A DNA stretch of 64,000 nt from Pseudanabaena yagii GIHE-NHR1 (GCF_012863495.1 NZ_JAAVJL010000001.1:1426001-1490000); one strand, 5' to 3'. Shown: positions 36,925 to 45,744, numbered from the stretch's first letter. Notes: generated by a model not told the origin, from the sequence alone. Numbers and translations: made by a program.

Positions 36925-37275
36925 TTATTGAGCTTCCGTATTGACGATTTGGGGTAAACCCATACTGTAGTTGAGCGAGCGATGATTGAGATTGTAGGTA
37001 ACTTCGCCCTGTTGCAATAGCGATCGCACAAAATGCTCTAAATCTGATCCAATGCGGCGTAGGTTGTAATCAGTAAGATCAGCACCTTTATAGTCCGCCA
37101 CAAGCTCATCAAACTTGCGATATACCTTTTGGATAGCGCCATCTGTCCAGTTCAGTTCATTGTCTGGATCAACATCTAGGGTCAATGTATTTTCACTATC
37201 GATGAGTTCATCGTTGTCCTGATCCACGATGGCTGCATAAATCTGAATGTGACGAGTTGTAGATTTGAGCGGCAT
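36925..37275 (-). CDS. ndhM: NAD(P)H-quinone oxidoreductase subunit M
   Basis: 116 residues, full length. NdhM is a cyanobacteria- and plastid-specific subunit of the peripheral arm of NDH-1, which takes part in respiration and cyclic electron flow at the thylakoid. The family signature is clear: MPLKSTTRHIQIYAAIV, LTLDVDPDNELNW, KVYRKFDELVADYKG and LTDYNLRRIGSDLEHFVRSL, ending NYSMGLPQIV. It has no membrane segment, as expected. A MITE-like repeat lies between it and the sigma factor gene upstream. Confidence 0.95.
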   Translation of the reverse strand: MPLKSTTRHIQIYAAIVDQDNDELIDSENTLTLDVDPDNELNWTDGAIQKVYRKFDELVADYKGADLTDYNLRRIGSDLEHFVRSLLQQGEVTYNLNHRSLNYSMGLPQIVNTEAQ

Positions 37276-37392
37276 AGAGGTTGATGGGTTTAATTGAGTT
37301 GTTTGAAATATCTAAGAACTAACTTTAGATTATTGCAAACTTTGAAGGGTTACTAACCAAACAATTTCTCTATATATAGCAATGCAAACTTT

Positions 37393-37497
37393 AGGGACTT
37401 GCTATTAATTAAAGTACCTGTGGCTTCGACTCCGCTCAGCCAACGTTAGCTGAGCGAAGTCGAAGCTAGATAACTTTGGCGTTATCCGCAAGAGCCT
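37393..37497. mobile_element. MITE-like element, copy 2
   Basis: AGGGACTTGCTATTAATTAA and the following ~85 bp match the inside of the element at 32164-32308. The central hairpin is CTTCGACTCCGCTCAGC (37424-37440) / GCTGAGCGAAGTCGAAG (37449-37465), in which the two arms pair perfectly. The outer GATTACACTCCTTA repeat is absent. Confidence 0.75.
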
Positions 37498-37523
37498 TAC
37501 CTAGTTCATAGCGTGTTGCCGCG

Positions 37524-37597
37524 AATTAAAGGAAAGCTCGGCTTTGCCGAACTTTCCTTTAATTAAAAAGAGGAGGTGCTTTGCACCTCCTCTTTTT
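37524..37597. terminator. Two consecutive hairpins downstream of sigma factor gene
   Basis: The first (37524-37564) has arms AATTAAAGGAAAGCTCGGC and GCCGAACTTTCCTTTAATT with one G-T pair. The second (37565-37597) has AAAAAGAGGAGGTGC / GCACCTCCTCTTTTT around TTT and reaches the sigma factor stop codon. The second is a good minus-strand terminator. Confidence 0.8.
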
Positions 37598-38606
37598 AAC
37601 TAGCTAGATATTCCTGCATTCTGGCTTTGCGCTTGCGAAGATAATCCATCGCTTGACGTTCTAATTGCCTTACTTGCTCACGACTTAAATCCATGCGTTT
37701 ACTGATGCTCGCTAGAGACATTTCCTGTCCATCATCTAAGCCATAACGTAAAATCATAACTTGACGTTGCTTTTCAGGTAATTCCTTGAGCAAGCTCTGA
37801 ATATCTGTACGCAGAGACTCGCGCTCAACGTAAATATCAGGCGATCGCCCTGTATCTTCGAGGAGTTCCGCAAGTTCTGTATCCTGATTATCGCCAATGC
37901 GTAGATCAAGGGAAATTGGTTGACGCGATAGCGATAAACACTCGCGTACCTGTTCAGTTTTGATATTTAGTTCATAGGCGATTTCGGCGACCGTAGCTAC
38001 TCGACCGAGATCTTGCGATAACTGACGTTGAGCCTTTTTGATTTTATTGAGCTTTTCGGTAATGTGAACTGGCAAGCGGATCGTTCTCGCTTGTTGAGCG
38101 ATCGCTCTGGTAATTGCCTGACGAATCCACCAATAGGCATAGGTCGAGAACTTAAACCCCTTAGTGGGGTCAAACTTATCTACGGCACGTTCTAAGCCTA
38201 GAGTTCCTTCCTGTACTAAGTCCAGAAGTTCTAAATTACGTTTTTGATATTTCTTCGCCACAGAAACAACCAAGCGAAGGTTTGCTTCGATCATTTTGCG
38301 CTTAGCTCTAGTGCCAAGGCGAATATTGCTATGCAAAACTGCTGGCTCTAAGCCCACAGCTTCAGCCCACTCTTGCTCAGTTGGTAAGCGATCGCTATTT
38401 TGGGCAAGTTTTTCCTGCGCCTCAAACAGCACCATCATCTGCTGCACTTGCTTGCCATAGATAATCTCCTCTTCATTACTAAGTAGAGGGATTTTTCCGA
38501 TTTCGTGCAAATACGTGCGAACCATGTCAGCAGACAGACCGACCTGCTTGTTAGCTTGCCTATCCACTGGATGTGATGTGGGTTGGGTCAATGGTTCTTC
38601 AGACAT
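37596..38606 (-). CDS. Group 2 sigma-70 factor (RpoD/SigA family)
   Basis: 336 residues. Region 1.2 is VRTYLHEIGKIPLLSNEEEI. Region 2 has RKMIEANLRLVVSVAKKYQ, LELLDLVQEGTLGLERAVDKF and the -10-binding FKFSTYAYWWIRQAITRAI. Region 3 follows (RTIRLPVHITEKLNKIKKAQ), and region 4 carries the -35-reading helix DLSREQVRQLERQAMDYLRK. The length and lack of an extended N-terminus fit the non-essential group 2 sigma factors (SigB-SigE) that cyanobacteria use under stress, dark or nitrogen limitation; which one cannot be said. AGGAG stands 4-5 nt before the ATG. Confidence 0.9.
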   Translation of the reverse strand: MSEEPLTQPTSHPVDRQANKQVGLSADMVRTYLHEIGKIPLLSNEEEIIYGKQVQQMMVLFEAQEKLAQNSDRLPTEQEWAEAVGLEPAVLHSNIRLGTRAKRKMIEANLRLVVSVAKKYQKRNLELLDLVQEGTLGLERAVDKFDPTKGFKFSTYAYWWIRQAITRAIAQQARTIRLPVHITEKLNKIKKAQRQLSQDLGRVATVAEIAYELNIKTEQVRECLSLSRQPISLDLRIGDNQDTELAELLEDTGRSPDIYVERESLRTDIQSLLKELPEKQRQVMILRYGLDDGQEMSLASISKRMDLSREQVRQLERQAMDYLRKRKARMQEYLAS

Positions 38607-38994
38607 ATCGCTCCTAATGTTTTAAACTAAGCGTTTTCCAAGAGTGCTTCTCCAAGACCAGAAGGCTGAGACCAAAAAGACTTATTCAGACTTAAATAAC
38701 TAAACTTATAGATTTCAGGCTAATGAGCTTGACAGCTAATAATCACAATCTTTAAGTTTTATAAAGTTACAGTGCTAATCTATCATTAGGAATAAGACTG
38801 TTTTGTACAATTAAGGGTTAACCTTTTTGTCTTTTGCGTCTGGAGTTACATATTATTACAAACCAACTAAAAAAGTCAAAGGGCGGCTATCACTATCTAT
38901 CTAAGGATTTGAGCGATTTTGACTAGGTATTTACACTCATTGATCTCACCTTTACTTAACGATGCTGAGTACATTCATCTGAAATATTAGGAAT

Positions 38995-39186
38995 GTGATT
39001 AAAAGCCTTAATCTGCAAAGACTGCTACAAGCTAATAAATGCTTCTTAGGAGTAGCGGATAATAATAGAGTTACGTATGTAACTACTAGTTTGGACTTGT
39101 CCGCTATACAAAAAGATCAGTTAATTAACAATCAACGCAAAAATCAAAAAATCAATATAGTTGTCGAAGACTTATGGTTTCGATAA
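38995..39186 (+). CDS. Small hypothetical ORF (doubtful)
   Basis: 63 codons from GTG, with peptide features MIKSLNLQRLLQANK and KINIVVEDLWFR. The AGGA is too close to the start to be a good ribosome-binding site, and no family is recognised. It may be chance, or the tail of a decayed gene. Confidence 0.2.
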   Translation: MIKSLNLQRLLQANKCFLGVADNNRVTYVTTSLDLSAIQKDQLINNQRKNQKINIVVEDLWFR

Positions 39187-39461
39187 AGGATTAGCTGAAG
39201 CTTAAGTGAGACTACTGATAAACAAAGAAATAATTTCTGTTAAAGCAGAATATACATAAGTCCGAAACAATCTATATGTAACTTTGGGAATAACTATTGG
39301 CAAATAATGGGAAACCGAGCTACTGACTGCCAGACTAGAAAAGACGAAAGCTGGAATGCCTAGGTTCCCCCATAATCTTACCTATGGGCTTACCTATAAA
39401 TCTTTGCTGATATTAATTTAAAGAATAAAAATCTACAGTAATTATTCCCTGTAATCGAAGT

Positions 39462-39502
39462 TAATCATCTTTAATTTTGTTTAAGAAAATTAAAGATGAT
39501 TA
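39462..39502. repeat. Perfect 17-bp AT-rich hairpin
   Basis: TAATCATCTTTAATTTT / AAAATTAAAGATGATTA around a 7-nt loop, in the middle of the long intergenic region. It may be a terminator of an unannotated transcript. Confidence 0.65.
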
Positions 39503-40011
39503 CTCCCTTGTATATCTGTATAGAACCTTACCCTTTGGAGACACCTCGAATATGCAATTGTTGCAAATGCTTCATTTTTGTGACGACATAGTTTGATAAC
39601 CTTGATAACAGCAGGGAAATGATAGAATGTGATCGCTCTTTTGGGTGAAGTCAAACATCAAAAGAAATGATTTAGCCCTAATTTGTTGGGATGCTACTAA
39701 ATAAATTAGATTTGATGTAACTTGTTTGATAAAGAATTCTGTAATGATCTAGTCTCGGGGCAATGGAAAGTTAAATTGTGATCGACGCTATTTGCTTCTT
39801 TTGTTTCGTTTGGATTCTCTAGGCTCGAATTAGCTCGTAAAATATAAATATTTTTCAAGTATTTTTGTAACTAGGGAACTTGTTAGCCTTGCTTATCGTA
39901 TTAGAAACATACATTAACCATAGTCTAGGTAGAGTGGGTGAATTAATGTTGTCCGCTGCTGAGATCTGGGAAATATACTAGCAAATATAACTGAATAGGA
40001 AGATTACACCA

Positions 40012-40914
40012 ATGATTTTGACTAGGATTGCAACTAAAAACTCAAACATAAAGGCGATAACTTTAAGCGCAATCTGTCTCGGTACAGTCTGTCTAACTTC
40101 TGTCGCTAGTTCCCTAAGCTTCGTTCCTGAAGCCTTTGCTCAATATGGTCTAGGTCTACCGAAATCATCAGGTGTTGGTGGGGCTACTCGGAGTCCAGAG
40201 AACCCTACAATTATTCTGCTGGTTCCAAAAGATGGGGCAAAAACTCTATCTGCTCGCCCTACATTCTTCTTGTCTATCAATCCTCCAGAGGTTAAGCCTG
40301 AGCAATCCACAACAGCCACTTCAACTAAAAAAATTAGTGAGCGTAAAAATACACCCATAACTTTTACATTTCTATTGCGTGATGGTAATGAATCATCATC
40401 AAAACCTATTTTTACAACCGAAGTTAAAGCCGACAAGTTTGGGCTATACAAGTTTACCTTGCCAGAAAATGCACCTGCCCTAGCTAAGAAAAAAGAACAG
40501 CGTTGGCAGATCCGTTATAACAATGGGGCATCTAACACCTATGCGGTTATTCGTCTTGAGTCTGATGATAATGTGACAAAAGCGATCGCTTCTGCCAAGA
40601 GTGATTTAGAAAAAGCAAGAATCTATGCCAAAAATTTCTATTGGTATGATGCGATCGAGGCATATGACAGTTGGCTATCCAAAAAGCCTAAGGATGATAA
40701 AGCTATCCTTGAGCGCAGCCAGCTCTTTAAAGCAGGGCTGGAAAAACACTTAGCATTTATAACTGTGAAGACAGATGCGAGAGGTAACACCATCAAGGAT
40801 CAGCAAGGTGTTGCCATTGAAGAATTCAGACAAACCGAATATGACCAATTCCTCAATAAATTAGATAAAAGTATTGCTACATCAATAGCATTGGAACCTA
40901 AAAAATTTAATTAA
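40012..40914 (+). CDS. DUF928 family secreted protein
   Basis: 300 residues. A signal peptide is visible (LSAICLGTVCLTSVASSLS, cleavage near AFA-QYGLG). The mature part has TRSPENPTIILLVPKDGAKTLSARPTFF near the N-terminus and a beta-rich domain (FLLRDGNESSSKPIF, KFTLPENAPAL, QRWQIRYN), the DUF928 pattern found in cyanobacteria. After ~190 the helical segment SDLEKARIYAKNFYWYDAIEAYDSWL is also typical. The function is unknown; location is periplasm or cell surface. AGGAAG precedes the ATG at good spacing. Confidence 0.85.
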   Translation: MILTRIATKNSNIKAITLSAICLGTVCLTSVASSLSFVPEAFAQYGLGLPKSSGVGGATRSPENPTIILLVPKDGAKTLSARPTFFLSINPPEVKPEQSTTATSTKKISERKNTPITFTFLLRDGNESSSKPIFTTEVKADKFGLYKFTLPENAPALAKKKEQRWQIRYNNGASNTYAVIRLESDDNVTKAIASAKSDLEKARIYAKNFYWYDAIEAYDSWLSKKPKDDKAILERSQLFKAGLEKHLAFITVKTDARGNTIKDQQGVAIEEFRQTEYDQFLNKLDKSIATSIALEPKKFN

Positions 40915-40940
40915 CGCGAGTTCGGAATAATTTGAACCAA

Positions 40941-41026
40941 GCTTTGAGAAAGGGTTTACTGCCTAAACCCTTTCTCAAAGCTCAAAAGTAAAAGCCTTGC
41001 TAAGCAAAGCTTTTACTTTTGAGCTT
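40941..41026. repeat. Two overlapping intergenic hairpins sharing one arm region
   Basis: Hairpin 1: GCTTTGAGAAAGGGTTTA (40941-40958) / TAAACCCTTTCTCAAAGC (40964-40981). Hairpin 2: AAGCTCAAAAGTAAAAGC (40978-40995) / GCTTTTACTTTTGAGCTT (41009-41026). They overlap by 4 nt. The loop of the second contains CTTGCTAAGCAA, resembling the sequence at ~45725. Confidence 0.8.
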
Positions 41027-41072
41027 TTAAAATTCGCCAACCTAACCCGAACTGACGTTAATTATGCCTAGC

Positions 41073-41188
41073 TATAGCTATAGTCACCTGTATCAGGACA
41101 AATCAAAAACCAAATAGTGTAAGGCGGCGCTTCGCGCCGCCTTACACTATTTGGTTTTTATGTCCTAACAAGAATGGCGACAGCTATA
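41073..41188. mobile_element. MITE-like element with a 26-bp central hairpin
   Basis: The ends TATAGCTATAGTC and GGCGACAGCTATA are imperfect inverted repeats, continuing with AGGACA / TGTCCT. The centre (41105-41159) is a perfect 26-bp stem around TTC, with GGCGGCGC next to the loop. The end sequence resembles those of IS630-type elements, but this assignment is from memory. Confidence 0.6.
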
Positions 41189-41285
41189 CTTAACCAGAAG
41201 TTTCATATCTACAGAGCTAATCAAAATGATATGATGTCCCAAAAGTCTCGATATTTAAGGTTGTTGAGATCGTTAGGGCAAAGCT

Positions 41286-41606
41286 ATGGCAGATAATTCA
41301 GGTAATTTTTGGGGAGGTTTTCTCTTCGGTGCTGCTATTGGCGGCGCAGTTGGCGCATTAGTGGCTCTTAAGCTCACTGAACCAGAAGATGAGACTATTG
41401 ATCGCCAATCAGAAGGTGATCCACTCCTTGATAAGCCTCAGACTTCTAATGAATTTGCGCGTCGTAACCTCGAAAAGAAAATTGCCCAACTTAATGCTGC
41501 GATCGATTCGGTCAGCCAAGAGCTGGCGATGACCGAGGGCAAGAATGGTCGTAAGCAAACATCCGTTGAGTCTTTACGTGATTTGAATGTTGATGATAAA
41601 CAGTAA
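41286..41606 (+). CDS. Small YtxH-like conserved protein
   Basis: 106 residues. The N-terminal MADNSGNFWGGFLFGAAIGGAVGALVAL is a glycine-rich membrane helix of the YtxH type. The remainder is charged and helical (NEFARRNLEKKIAQLNAAID, then SQELAM) and could form a short coiled coil. Proteins like this are common in cyanobacteria, and no function is known. A terminator-like hairpin follows directly. Confidence 0.7.
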   Translation: MADNSGNFWGGFLFGAAIGGAVGALVALKLTEPEDETIDRQSEGDPLLDKPQTSNEFARRNLEKKIAQLNAAIDSVSQELAMTEGKNGRKQTSVESLRDLNVDDKQ

Positions 41607-41608
41607 AT

Positions 41609-41647
41609 AAATAAGAGGTGTAAGACTCCGCCGTACACCTCTTATTT
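41609..41647. terminator. Hairpin downstream of YtxH-like gene
   Basis: AAATAAGAGGTGTA / TACACCTCTTATTT with an 11-nt loop, followed by a short T-rich stretch. Confidence 0.7.
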
Positions 41648-41767
41648 TATTTAGTACAAGTGATTTTTATTTAGTACAAGTGATAACAAAAACCTCAGAG
41701 CTTGACTGTATTCATTAGAATAATGTTAGCTACTTTCTTTAACTATTCTCTAACCTAACAAACTCCT

Positions 41768-42046
41768 ATGCCATCTCTTATTATTGTTGATACAGTCGGT
41801 AAGTTTCTGCAAATCTATTCGATTCTCCTCATTATTCGCATTTTACTGACTTGGTTCCCTAACGTTGATTGGTACAAGCAGCCTTTTGCTACCCTCAGTC
41901 AAGTAACTGACCCTTATTTGAACTTATTTCGTTCCATCATTCCTCCTCTCGGTGGCATGGACTTCTCGCCAATACTTGCCTTTTTAGCGCTCAACCTCAT
42001 GCAAAATGCTCTTGGTCTGATTGCCAGAAACGCGATGGGCTTTTAA
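41768..42046 (+). CDS. YggT family membrane protein
   Basis: 92 residues, the size of a single YggT module. Two membrane helices are visible (FLQIYSILLIIRILLTWF and the C-terminal ILAFLALNLMQNALGLI), separated by the conserved segment WYKQPFATLSQVTDPYLNLFRSIIPPLGGMDFSP. In cyanobacteria and plastids YggT/YCF19 proteins have been linked to membrane organisation and chloroplast division, but no precise role is settled. It lies 51 nt upstream of fabI. Confidence 0.88.
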   Translation: MPSLIIVDTVGKFLQIYSILLIIRILLTWFPNVDWYKQPFATLSQVTDPYLNLFRSIIPPLGGMDFSPILAFLALNLMQNALGLIARNAMGF

Positions 42047-42097
42047 GGTAAGCTTGAATTAAAGCTTATTTATGCTGGTTCACGTTAGGAAACATAC

Positions 42098-42883
42098 ATG
42101 ACGGGTTTGTTAGATTTGAGCGGGAAAACTGCTCTTGTGACTGGGATTGCCAACAATCGCTCGATCGCTTGGGGTATCGCCCAAAAGTTACATCAGGCTG
42201 GCGCAAAGCTAGGTATAACTTACTTACCAGATGATCGCGATCGCAACAAAGGTAAAGTTGCTGAGTTGACCGATCCTTTGACACCAGATTTTTTATTGCC
42301 TTGCAATGTTCAGGATGATGCACAGGTTGATACGCTCTTTGCTTCAGTAGCAGAGAAATGGGAAAAGATCGATATTTTGGTGCATTGTCTCGCCTTTGCG
42401 AACAAAGAAGACTTGTCTGGCAATTTTACAGATATTTCCCGCGCAGGTTTTCAACTAGCTATGGATGTGAGTGCTTACTCATTGATCCACCTATGTCGTG
42501 CAGCAAAGCCCCTCATGAAAGATGGTGGTAGTGTTATCACACTGACCTATATCGGTGGGGCTAAAGTTGTACCTAATTACAATGTTATGGGGGCAGCAAA
42601 GGCAGCCTTAGAAATGAATGTCCGTTATTTGGCTTCTGATTTAGGTCCTAATAACATCCGTGTTAATGCAATTTCCGCTGGGCCAATTCGGACTCTTGCT
42701 TCGGCTGCGATCGGTGACTTCCACAAAATGTTGCACCATTACGAAGAAACTGCACCTTTGCGCCGTTTAGTGACTCCTGAAGATGTTGGTAATGTAGCAA
42801 CTTTCTTAGGTAGCGATCTGTCTAGTGCCGTAACTGGGCAAATTATTTATGTAGATTCTGGCTATGAAGTCATGGGCGCTTAG
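42098..42883 (+). CDS. fabI: Enoyl-[acyl-carrier-protein] reductase (NADH)
   Basis: 261 residues. FabI is the short-chain dehydrogenase that reduces enoyl-ACP in the last step of each fatty-acid elongation cycle. The FabI-specific cofactor motif GIANNRSIAWGIAQ follows SGKTALVT. Next come HCLAFANKEDLSGNF, TYIGGAKVVPNYNVMGAAKA with the catalytic Tyr-x6-Lys, and GPIRTLASAAIGDFHKML with the substrate-loop region. AGGAAA lies ~6 nt before the ATG. Confidence 0.96.
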   Translation: MTGLLDLSGKTALVTGIANNRSIAWGIAQKLHQAGAKLGITYLPDDRDRNKGKVAELTDPLTPDFLLPCNVQDDAQVDTLFASVAEKWEKIDILVHCLAFANKEDLSGNFTDISRAGFQLAMDVSAYSLIHLCRAAKPLMKDGGSVITLTYIGGAKVVPNYNVMGAAKAALEMNVRYLASDLGPNNIRVNAISAGPIRTLASAAIGDFHKMLHHYEETAPLRRLVTPEDVGNVATFLGSDLSSAVTGQIIYVDSGYEVMGA

Positions 42884-42920
42884 TTTCTTTGACTAGCCTA
42901 GAATATCTACCTTGAATTTG

Positions 42921-42950
42921 TAGTGCAGGCATCTTGCCTGCATCACTTTT
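42921..42950 (+). terminator. Terminator of fabI
   Basis: GTGCAGGCA / TGCCTGCATCAC around TCT followed by TTTT; a good intrinsic terminator on the plus strand. Confidence 0.75.
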
Positions 42951-43015
42951 AATAGTTTTAGGCAAAAAGTGCCTATGCTCAGGTTCTTACAAGATTCAGT
43001 CTTAAAAAAATTCCC

Positions 43016-43699
43016 ATGCAAACGGATATCTTCAAAGAGCTATTTCCACTATTTGATGCCGCTAGTGTCGAGACTTTGGAATGGCTCCTCGCAGAAGCAG
43101 TAGAACGAGATTATCCTGCGGGACGAGCCGTGCTGATGGAGGATGCTTGGGGCAATGCTGTCTATTTCATCCTCTCTGGTTGGGTAAAAGTTAGATTTGT
43201 TCGCAGTCAGGATGCTGCAACTCTGGCTGTGCTGGCTCAGGGCGATTTCTTTGGGGAAATGGCAATCCTTGACGAGTCTCCGCGTTCTACTGATGTGGTT
43301 GCTTTTACACCAGTGCGTGTGCTTACGGTTCCTGCTCAAAAGTTTATTCAGTTTTTGTTTAAAGATCCGCAACTCCACCATCGCATGTTGCAACTAATGG
43401 TGAGACGGTTACGCAAAACTAACCAGAGGACACAGTTACGTCAGCAAGTGCCTGCGGTAAGAATTGCCTCAGTTTTGACGGGCTTAGGAGAATCCTACGG
43501 CAATAAAACTGAGGCGGGGGTGGAAATCTTTAATTTACCTGTTTCAGATATTGCGGATCTCTCAGAAGTTAATCCTGAGGATACTAATAAAGTTTTAGAA
43601 AAGCTCAAAGATAAGGGGTGGATTGCTGTTGATTCTAAACGGCAAGTAATGACGATCGCCAATGAAAGGCAAATGGCACAGCTAGCAACATTTCGTTAA
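43016..43699 (+). CDS. Crp/Fnr family transcription regulator
   Basis: 227 residues. The N-terminal cyclic-nucleotide-binding domain (~15-130) includes GNAVYFILSGWVKVRF and the phosphate-binding cassette GDFFGEMAILDESPRSTDV; its Glu and Arg-Ser pair is compatible with cAMP binding. A dimerisation helix follows (HRMLQLMVRRLRKTNQRTQ), then a winged helix (IFNLPVSDIADLSEVNPEDTNKVLEKLKDKGWI). The recognition helix differs from NtcA and from classical Crp. Targets are unknown. It is a monocistronic gene ending in a hairpin shared with the convergent oxidoreductase gene. Confidence 0.88.
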   Translation: MQTDIFKELFPLFDAASVETLEWLLAEAVERDYPAGRAVLMEDAWGNAVYFILSGWVKVRFVRSQDAATLAVLAQGDFFGEMAILDESPRSTDVVAFTPVRVLTVPAQKFIQFLFKDPQLHHRMLQLMVRRLRKTNQRTQLRQQVPAVRIASVLTGLGESYGNKTEAGVEIFNLPVSDIADLSEVNPEDTNKVLEKLKDKGWIAVDSKRQVMTIANERQMAQLATFR

Positions 43700-43730
43700 A
43701 AAGCAAAGGGCTAAGCCCCCTTGCTTTTTA
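43697..43730. terminator. Bidirectional hairpin between crp-like and oxidoreductase genes
   Basis: TAAAAAGCAAAGGGCT and GCCCCCTTGCTTTTTA pair at 14 of 16 positions. Runs of T at the base on both strands fit termination of two convergent genes. Confidence 0.75.
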
Positions 43731-44729
43731 GATTGTGAGTACAAGTTTTCCTGTTATGGAGCCTGTTTCTAATAATTGGTGAGCTTTGGTAGCATCGGCA
43801 AGCTGAAATACTTCACTAACATGGATTTTGAGTTTGCCTGAGTCAAATAATTGGGCACATTCAGTGAGAATGTTCGATTGATGAACTTGCAGATCAACTC
43901 GTCCAAGCAACATGGGTGTCAACATTAGCTCGAAACTAAAGCGAAGATTGCGAGTACGGGCAACTTTCCAGCTTATATCGGCGGGTGGTTCCAGAATGGT
44001 AATGATATCGCCATATACCTGCACCGCAGGAAAGGTTTGCTCGATTAATTTACCACCGACAGTATCAAAGGCAAGGCTGACACCTTCGCCATTTGTCCAT
44101 GCGATCGCCGCTTCAACAAAATCAGTTTGCTTATAGGCGATCGCTAAATCTGCCCCTACCCCCCTCACAAATCTTGCTTTAGCTTCAGAGCCAATCGTGG
44201 TCGCGACCTTAGCACCTCTAAGCTTAGCTAGTTGGATCGCAACATGCCCCACGCCACCTGCTCCTGCATGGATCAGGACATGGGCACTTGCTGATGCGTC
44301 GAGCCTACCGCGATCGTATAAAGCTTCCCATGCGGTGAGTAAAACTAGTGGGGCAGCCGCAGCTTCTTCAAAGCTGAGGGATTGAGGTTTATGGGCGGCG
44401 AATTTTTCATCAATAGTAGTTAATTCTGCATAATTACCCTGATGTGATCCTAAACCACCGTTACAGAAGTAAACCGCGTCACCAACTTTAAATTTGGTAA
44501 CATCTGCACCGATCGCTTCGACAATCCCTGCACCATCACAGCCAAGAATTGATGGCAAGCGATCGGGCTGAAATGTGCCACGACTACGCAGTTTGGTATC
44601 AATGGGGTTAATACCTGCGGCTCTGAGGCGCACCAGAATTTCAGTAGGCGATTGAATTGTGGGTTCATTTACATCAGCAAGTTGCAACACGTTGGGCGCA
44701 CCTGCTGCGGTCATCAAAATGGCTTTCAT
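43728..44729 (-). CDS. Quinone oxidoreductase-like protein (MDR superfamily, zinc-free)
   Basis: 333 residues. Medium-chain dehydrogenase/reductase fold: N-terminal GroES-like domain (VRLRAAGINPIDTKLRSRG, ILGCDGAGIVEAIG) and a Rossmann domain with VLIHAGAGGVGHVAIQLAKL. The Cys/His zinc ligands of alcohol dehydrogenases are not visible, so it belongs to the quinone oxidoreductase branch that uses NADPH. The C-terminal AHQLLETGSITGKLVLTI is typical. The physiological substrate is unknown. It was probably transcribed from a promoter just beyond the palindrome at 44751. Confidence 0.88.
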   Translation of the reverse strand: MKAILMTAAGAPNVLQLADVNEPTIQSPTEILVRLRAAGINPIDTKLRSRGTFQPDRLPSILGCDGAGIVEAIGADVTKFKVGDAVYFCNGGLGSHQGNYAELTTIDEKFAAHKPQSLSFEEAAAAPLVLLTAWEALYDRGRLDASASAHVLIHAGAGGVGHVAIQLAKLRGAKVATTIGSEAKARFVRGVGADLAIAYKQTDFVEAAIAWTNGEGVSLAFDTVGGKLIEQTFPAVQVYGDIITILEPPADISWKVARTRNLRFSFELMLTPMLLGRVDLQVHQSNILTECAQLFDSGKLKIHVSEVFQLADATKAHQLLETGSITGKLVLTI

Positions 44730-44750
44730 TGCTATTTACGGAGTAATTTT

Positions 44751-44801
44751 ATAGTTCTATCAAATAGTCTGTGCTTCGCACAGACTATTTGATAGAACTA
44801 T
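44751..44801. repeat. Perfect intergenic hairpin, 24-bp stem and TTC loop
   Basis: The arms 44751-44774 and 44778-44801 are perfect reverse complements around TTC, flanked by GC. It lies between two minus-strand genes. Same dimensions as the hairpins at 1599, 5843 and 45745. Confidence 0.9.
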
Positions 44802-44846
44802 CATTGATTTTTAGAATGTGTTGTCAGAAAGATGATTGAAAGGCGA

Positions 44847-45419
44847 TTAATTGTTGGGTTTAGCACTAGGTGAAGGTGGTTGACGTATAGCATTGTTATC
44901 ACCTGTGCGAGGGGCACTCTGAACTGAGCGGGTTTGCCAATCCCCAAAGAAGCGATTCATCGCAGTAAACCCTAGGACTGCCGCACCACTCATGATTATT
45001 AACAAAACAATGATAGTTGTCCAAGTCTCGACCATTTCAGAGATGCCATAGCGAGTGCGATAGGGATCGATCTTGCACTGATTATCGCGATCGCGGGCAA
45101 TGATGGGGCGACGAAACCGTAAGCGATGATCGTCTAGCTTTTCTAACAAAATCCAACCTGCTTGAGCTTCTTCAGCACAAACTCGGTTCAATACTTTGCG
45201 ACTGCGGAAACCACCGCTACTAGTACGCAAGATTTTAAATTCCCAGCCCTTAGGCTGATCGCTAGACGTATTGGACTCATAGCGAGTGAGGTTTTCTTCT
45301 TCCACTTCTTCCCGCCGCTTATTACCTTGTTTTGCTCGAAATATTCTGTCGATAATCACGGACTGAATCCCAACATCGAGAATTATAGTACTTATGATGA
45401 TTGCGTTGATGGTCAGCAT
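44847..45419 (-). CDS. Hypothetical membrane protein with two predicted helices
   Basis: 190 residues. Helix 1 is at the N-terminus (LTINAIIISTIILDVGIQSVI) and helix 2 near residue 135-155 (TTIIVLLIIMSGAAVLGFTA). Between them lies a basic, soluble-looking domain with WEFKILRTSSGGFRSRKVLN, CAEEAQAGWILLEKLDDHRLRFRRP and CKIDPYRTRYG. The pattern of a short strand, EEA-x-AGW-x-LLEKLDD-x-RLRF-(K/R)R is one I associate with small conserved cyanobacterial proteins, but I cannot name a family. The C-terminus is Pro/Asn-rich. The function is unknown. Confidence 0.65.
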   Translation of the reverse strand: MLTINAIIISTIILDVGIQSVIIDRIFRAKQGNKRREEVEEENLTRYESNTSSDQPKGWEFKILRTSSGGFRSRKVLNRVCAEEAQAGWILLEKLDDHRLRFRRPIIARDRDNQCKIDPYRTRYGISEMVETWTTIIVLLIIMSGAAVLGFTAMNRFFGDWQTRSVQSAPRTGDNNAIRQPPSPSAKPNN

Positions 45420-45635
45420 ATGTGCTTGACGAGTACTTGAGATGGCATGATTTTAGTACTTAGGATTAGCGGTGTGAGACAGCCAATCCTAACAAAATGT
45501 TAATGCCTTAGCTGAGACTATGCTGATTTTGCGTTAATAAATCATGGTGACACCGAGTTACAACATTGTGTCTTGATGGTCTGCAAAAGTATACATGTAG
45601 TCGTAGGATATTGCACTCAAGATATTGTCGTTAAT

Positions 45636-45669
45636 TAAGTAGCTGGTCACAATTGTGACCAGCTACTTA
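45636..45669. repeat. Perfect loopless palindrome, 17 bp per arm
   Basis: TAAGTAGCTGGTCACAA followed directly by its reverse complement TTGTGACCAGCTACTTA. It could be a dimeric-protein binding site or a hairpin; no gene starts nearby. Confidence 0.85.
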
Positions 45670-45744
45670 TTGTTACGTCAGTTCGAGTTAAGCTTACAAA
45701 TTTTATAAGCCCGAAATCAAAAGCCTTGCTAAGTAAGGAAAGAT

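Larger units (their letters stand above)
38607..40011. other. Long intergenic region, no recognised gene
   Basis: 1.4 kb, AT-rich, between the divergent sigma factor and DUF928 genes. It contains one short ORF (38995-39186), one 17-bp hairpin (39462-39502) and no tRNA, transposase fragment or long direct repeat. It may hold long untranslated leaders or small RNAs that I cannot recognise. Confidence 0.5.
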
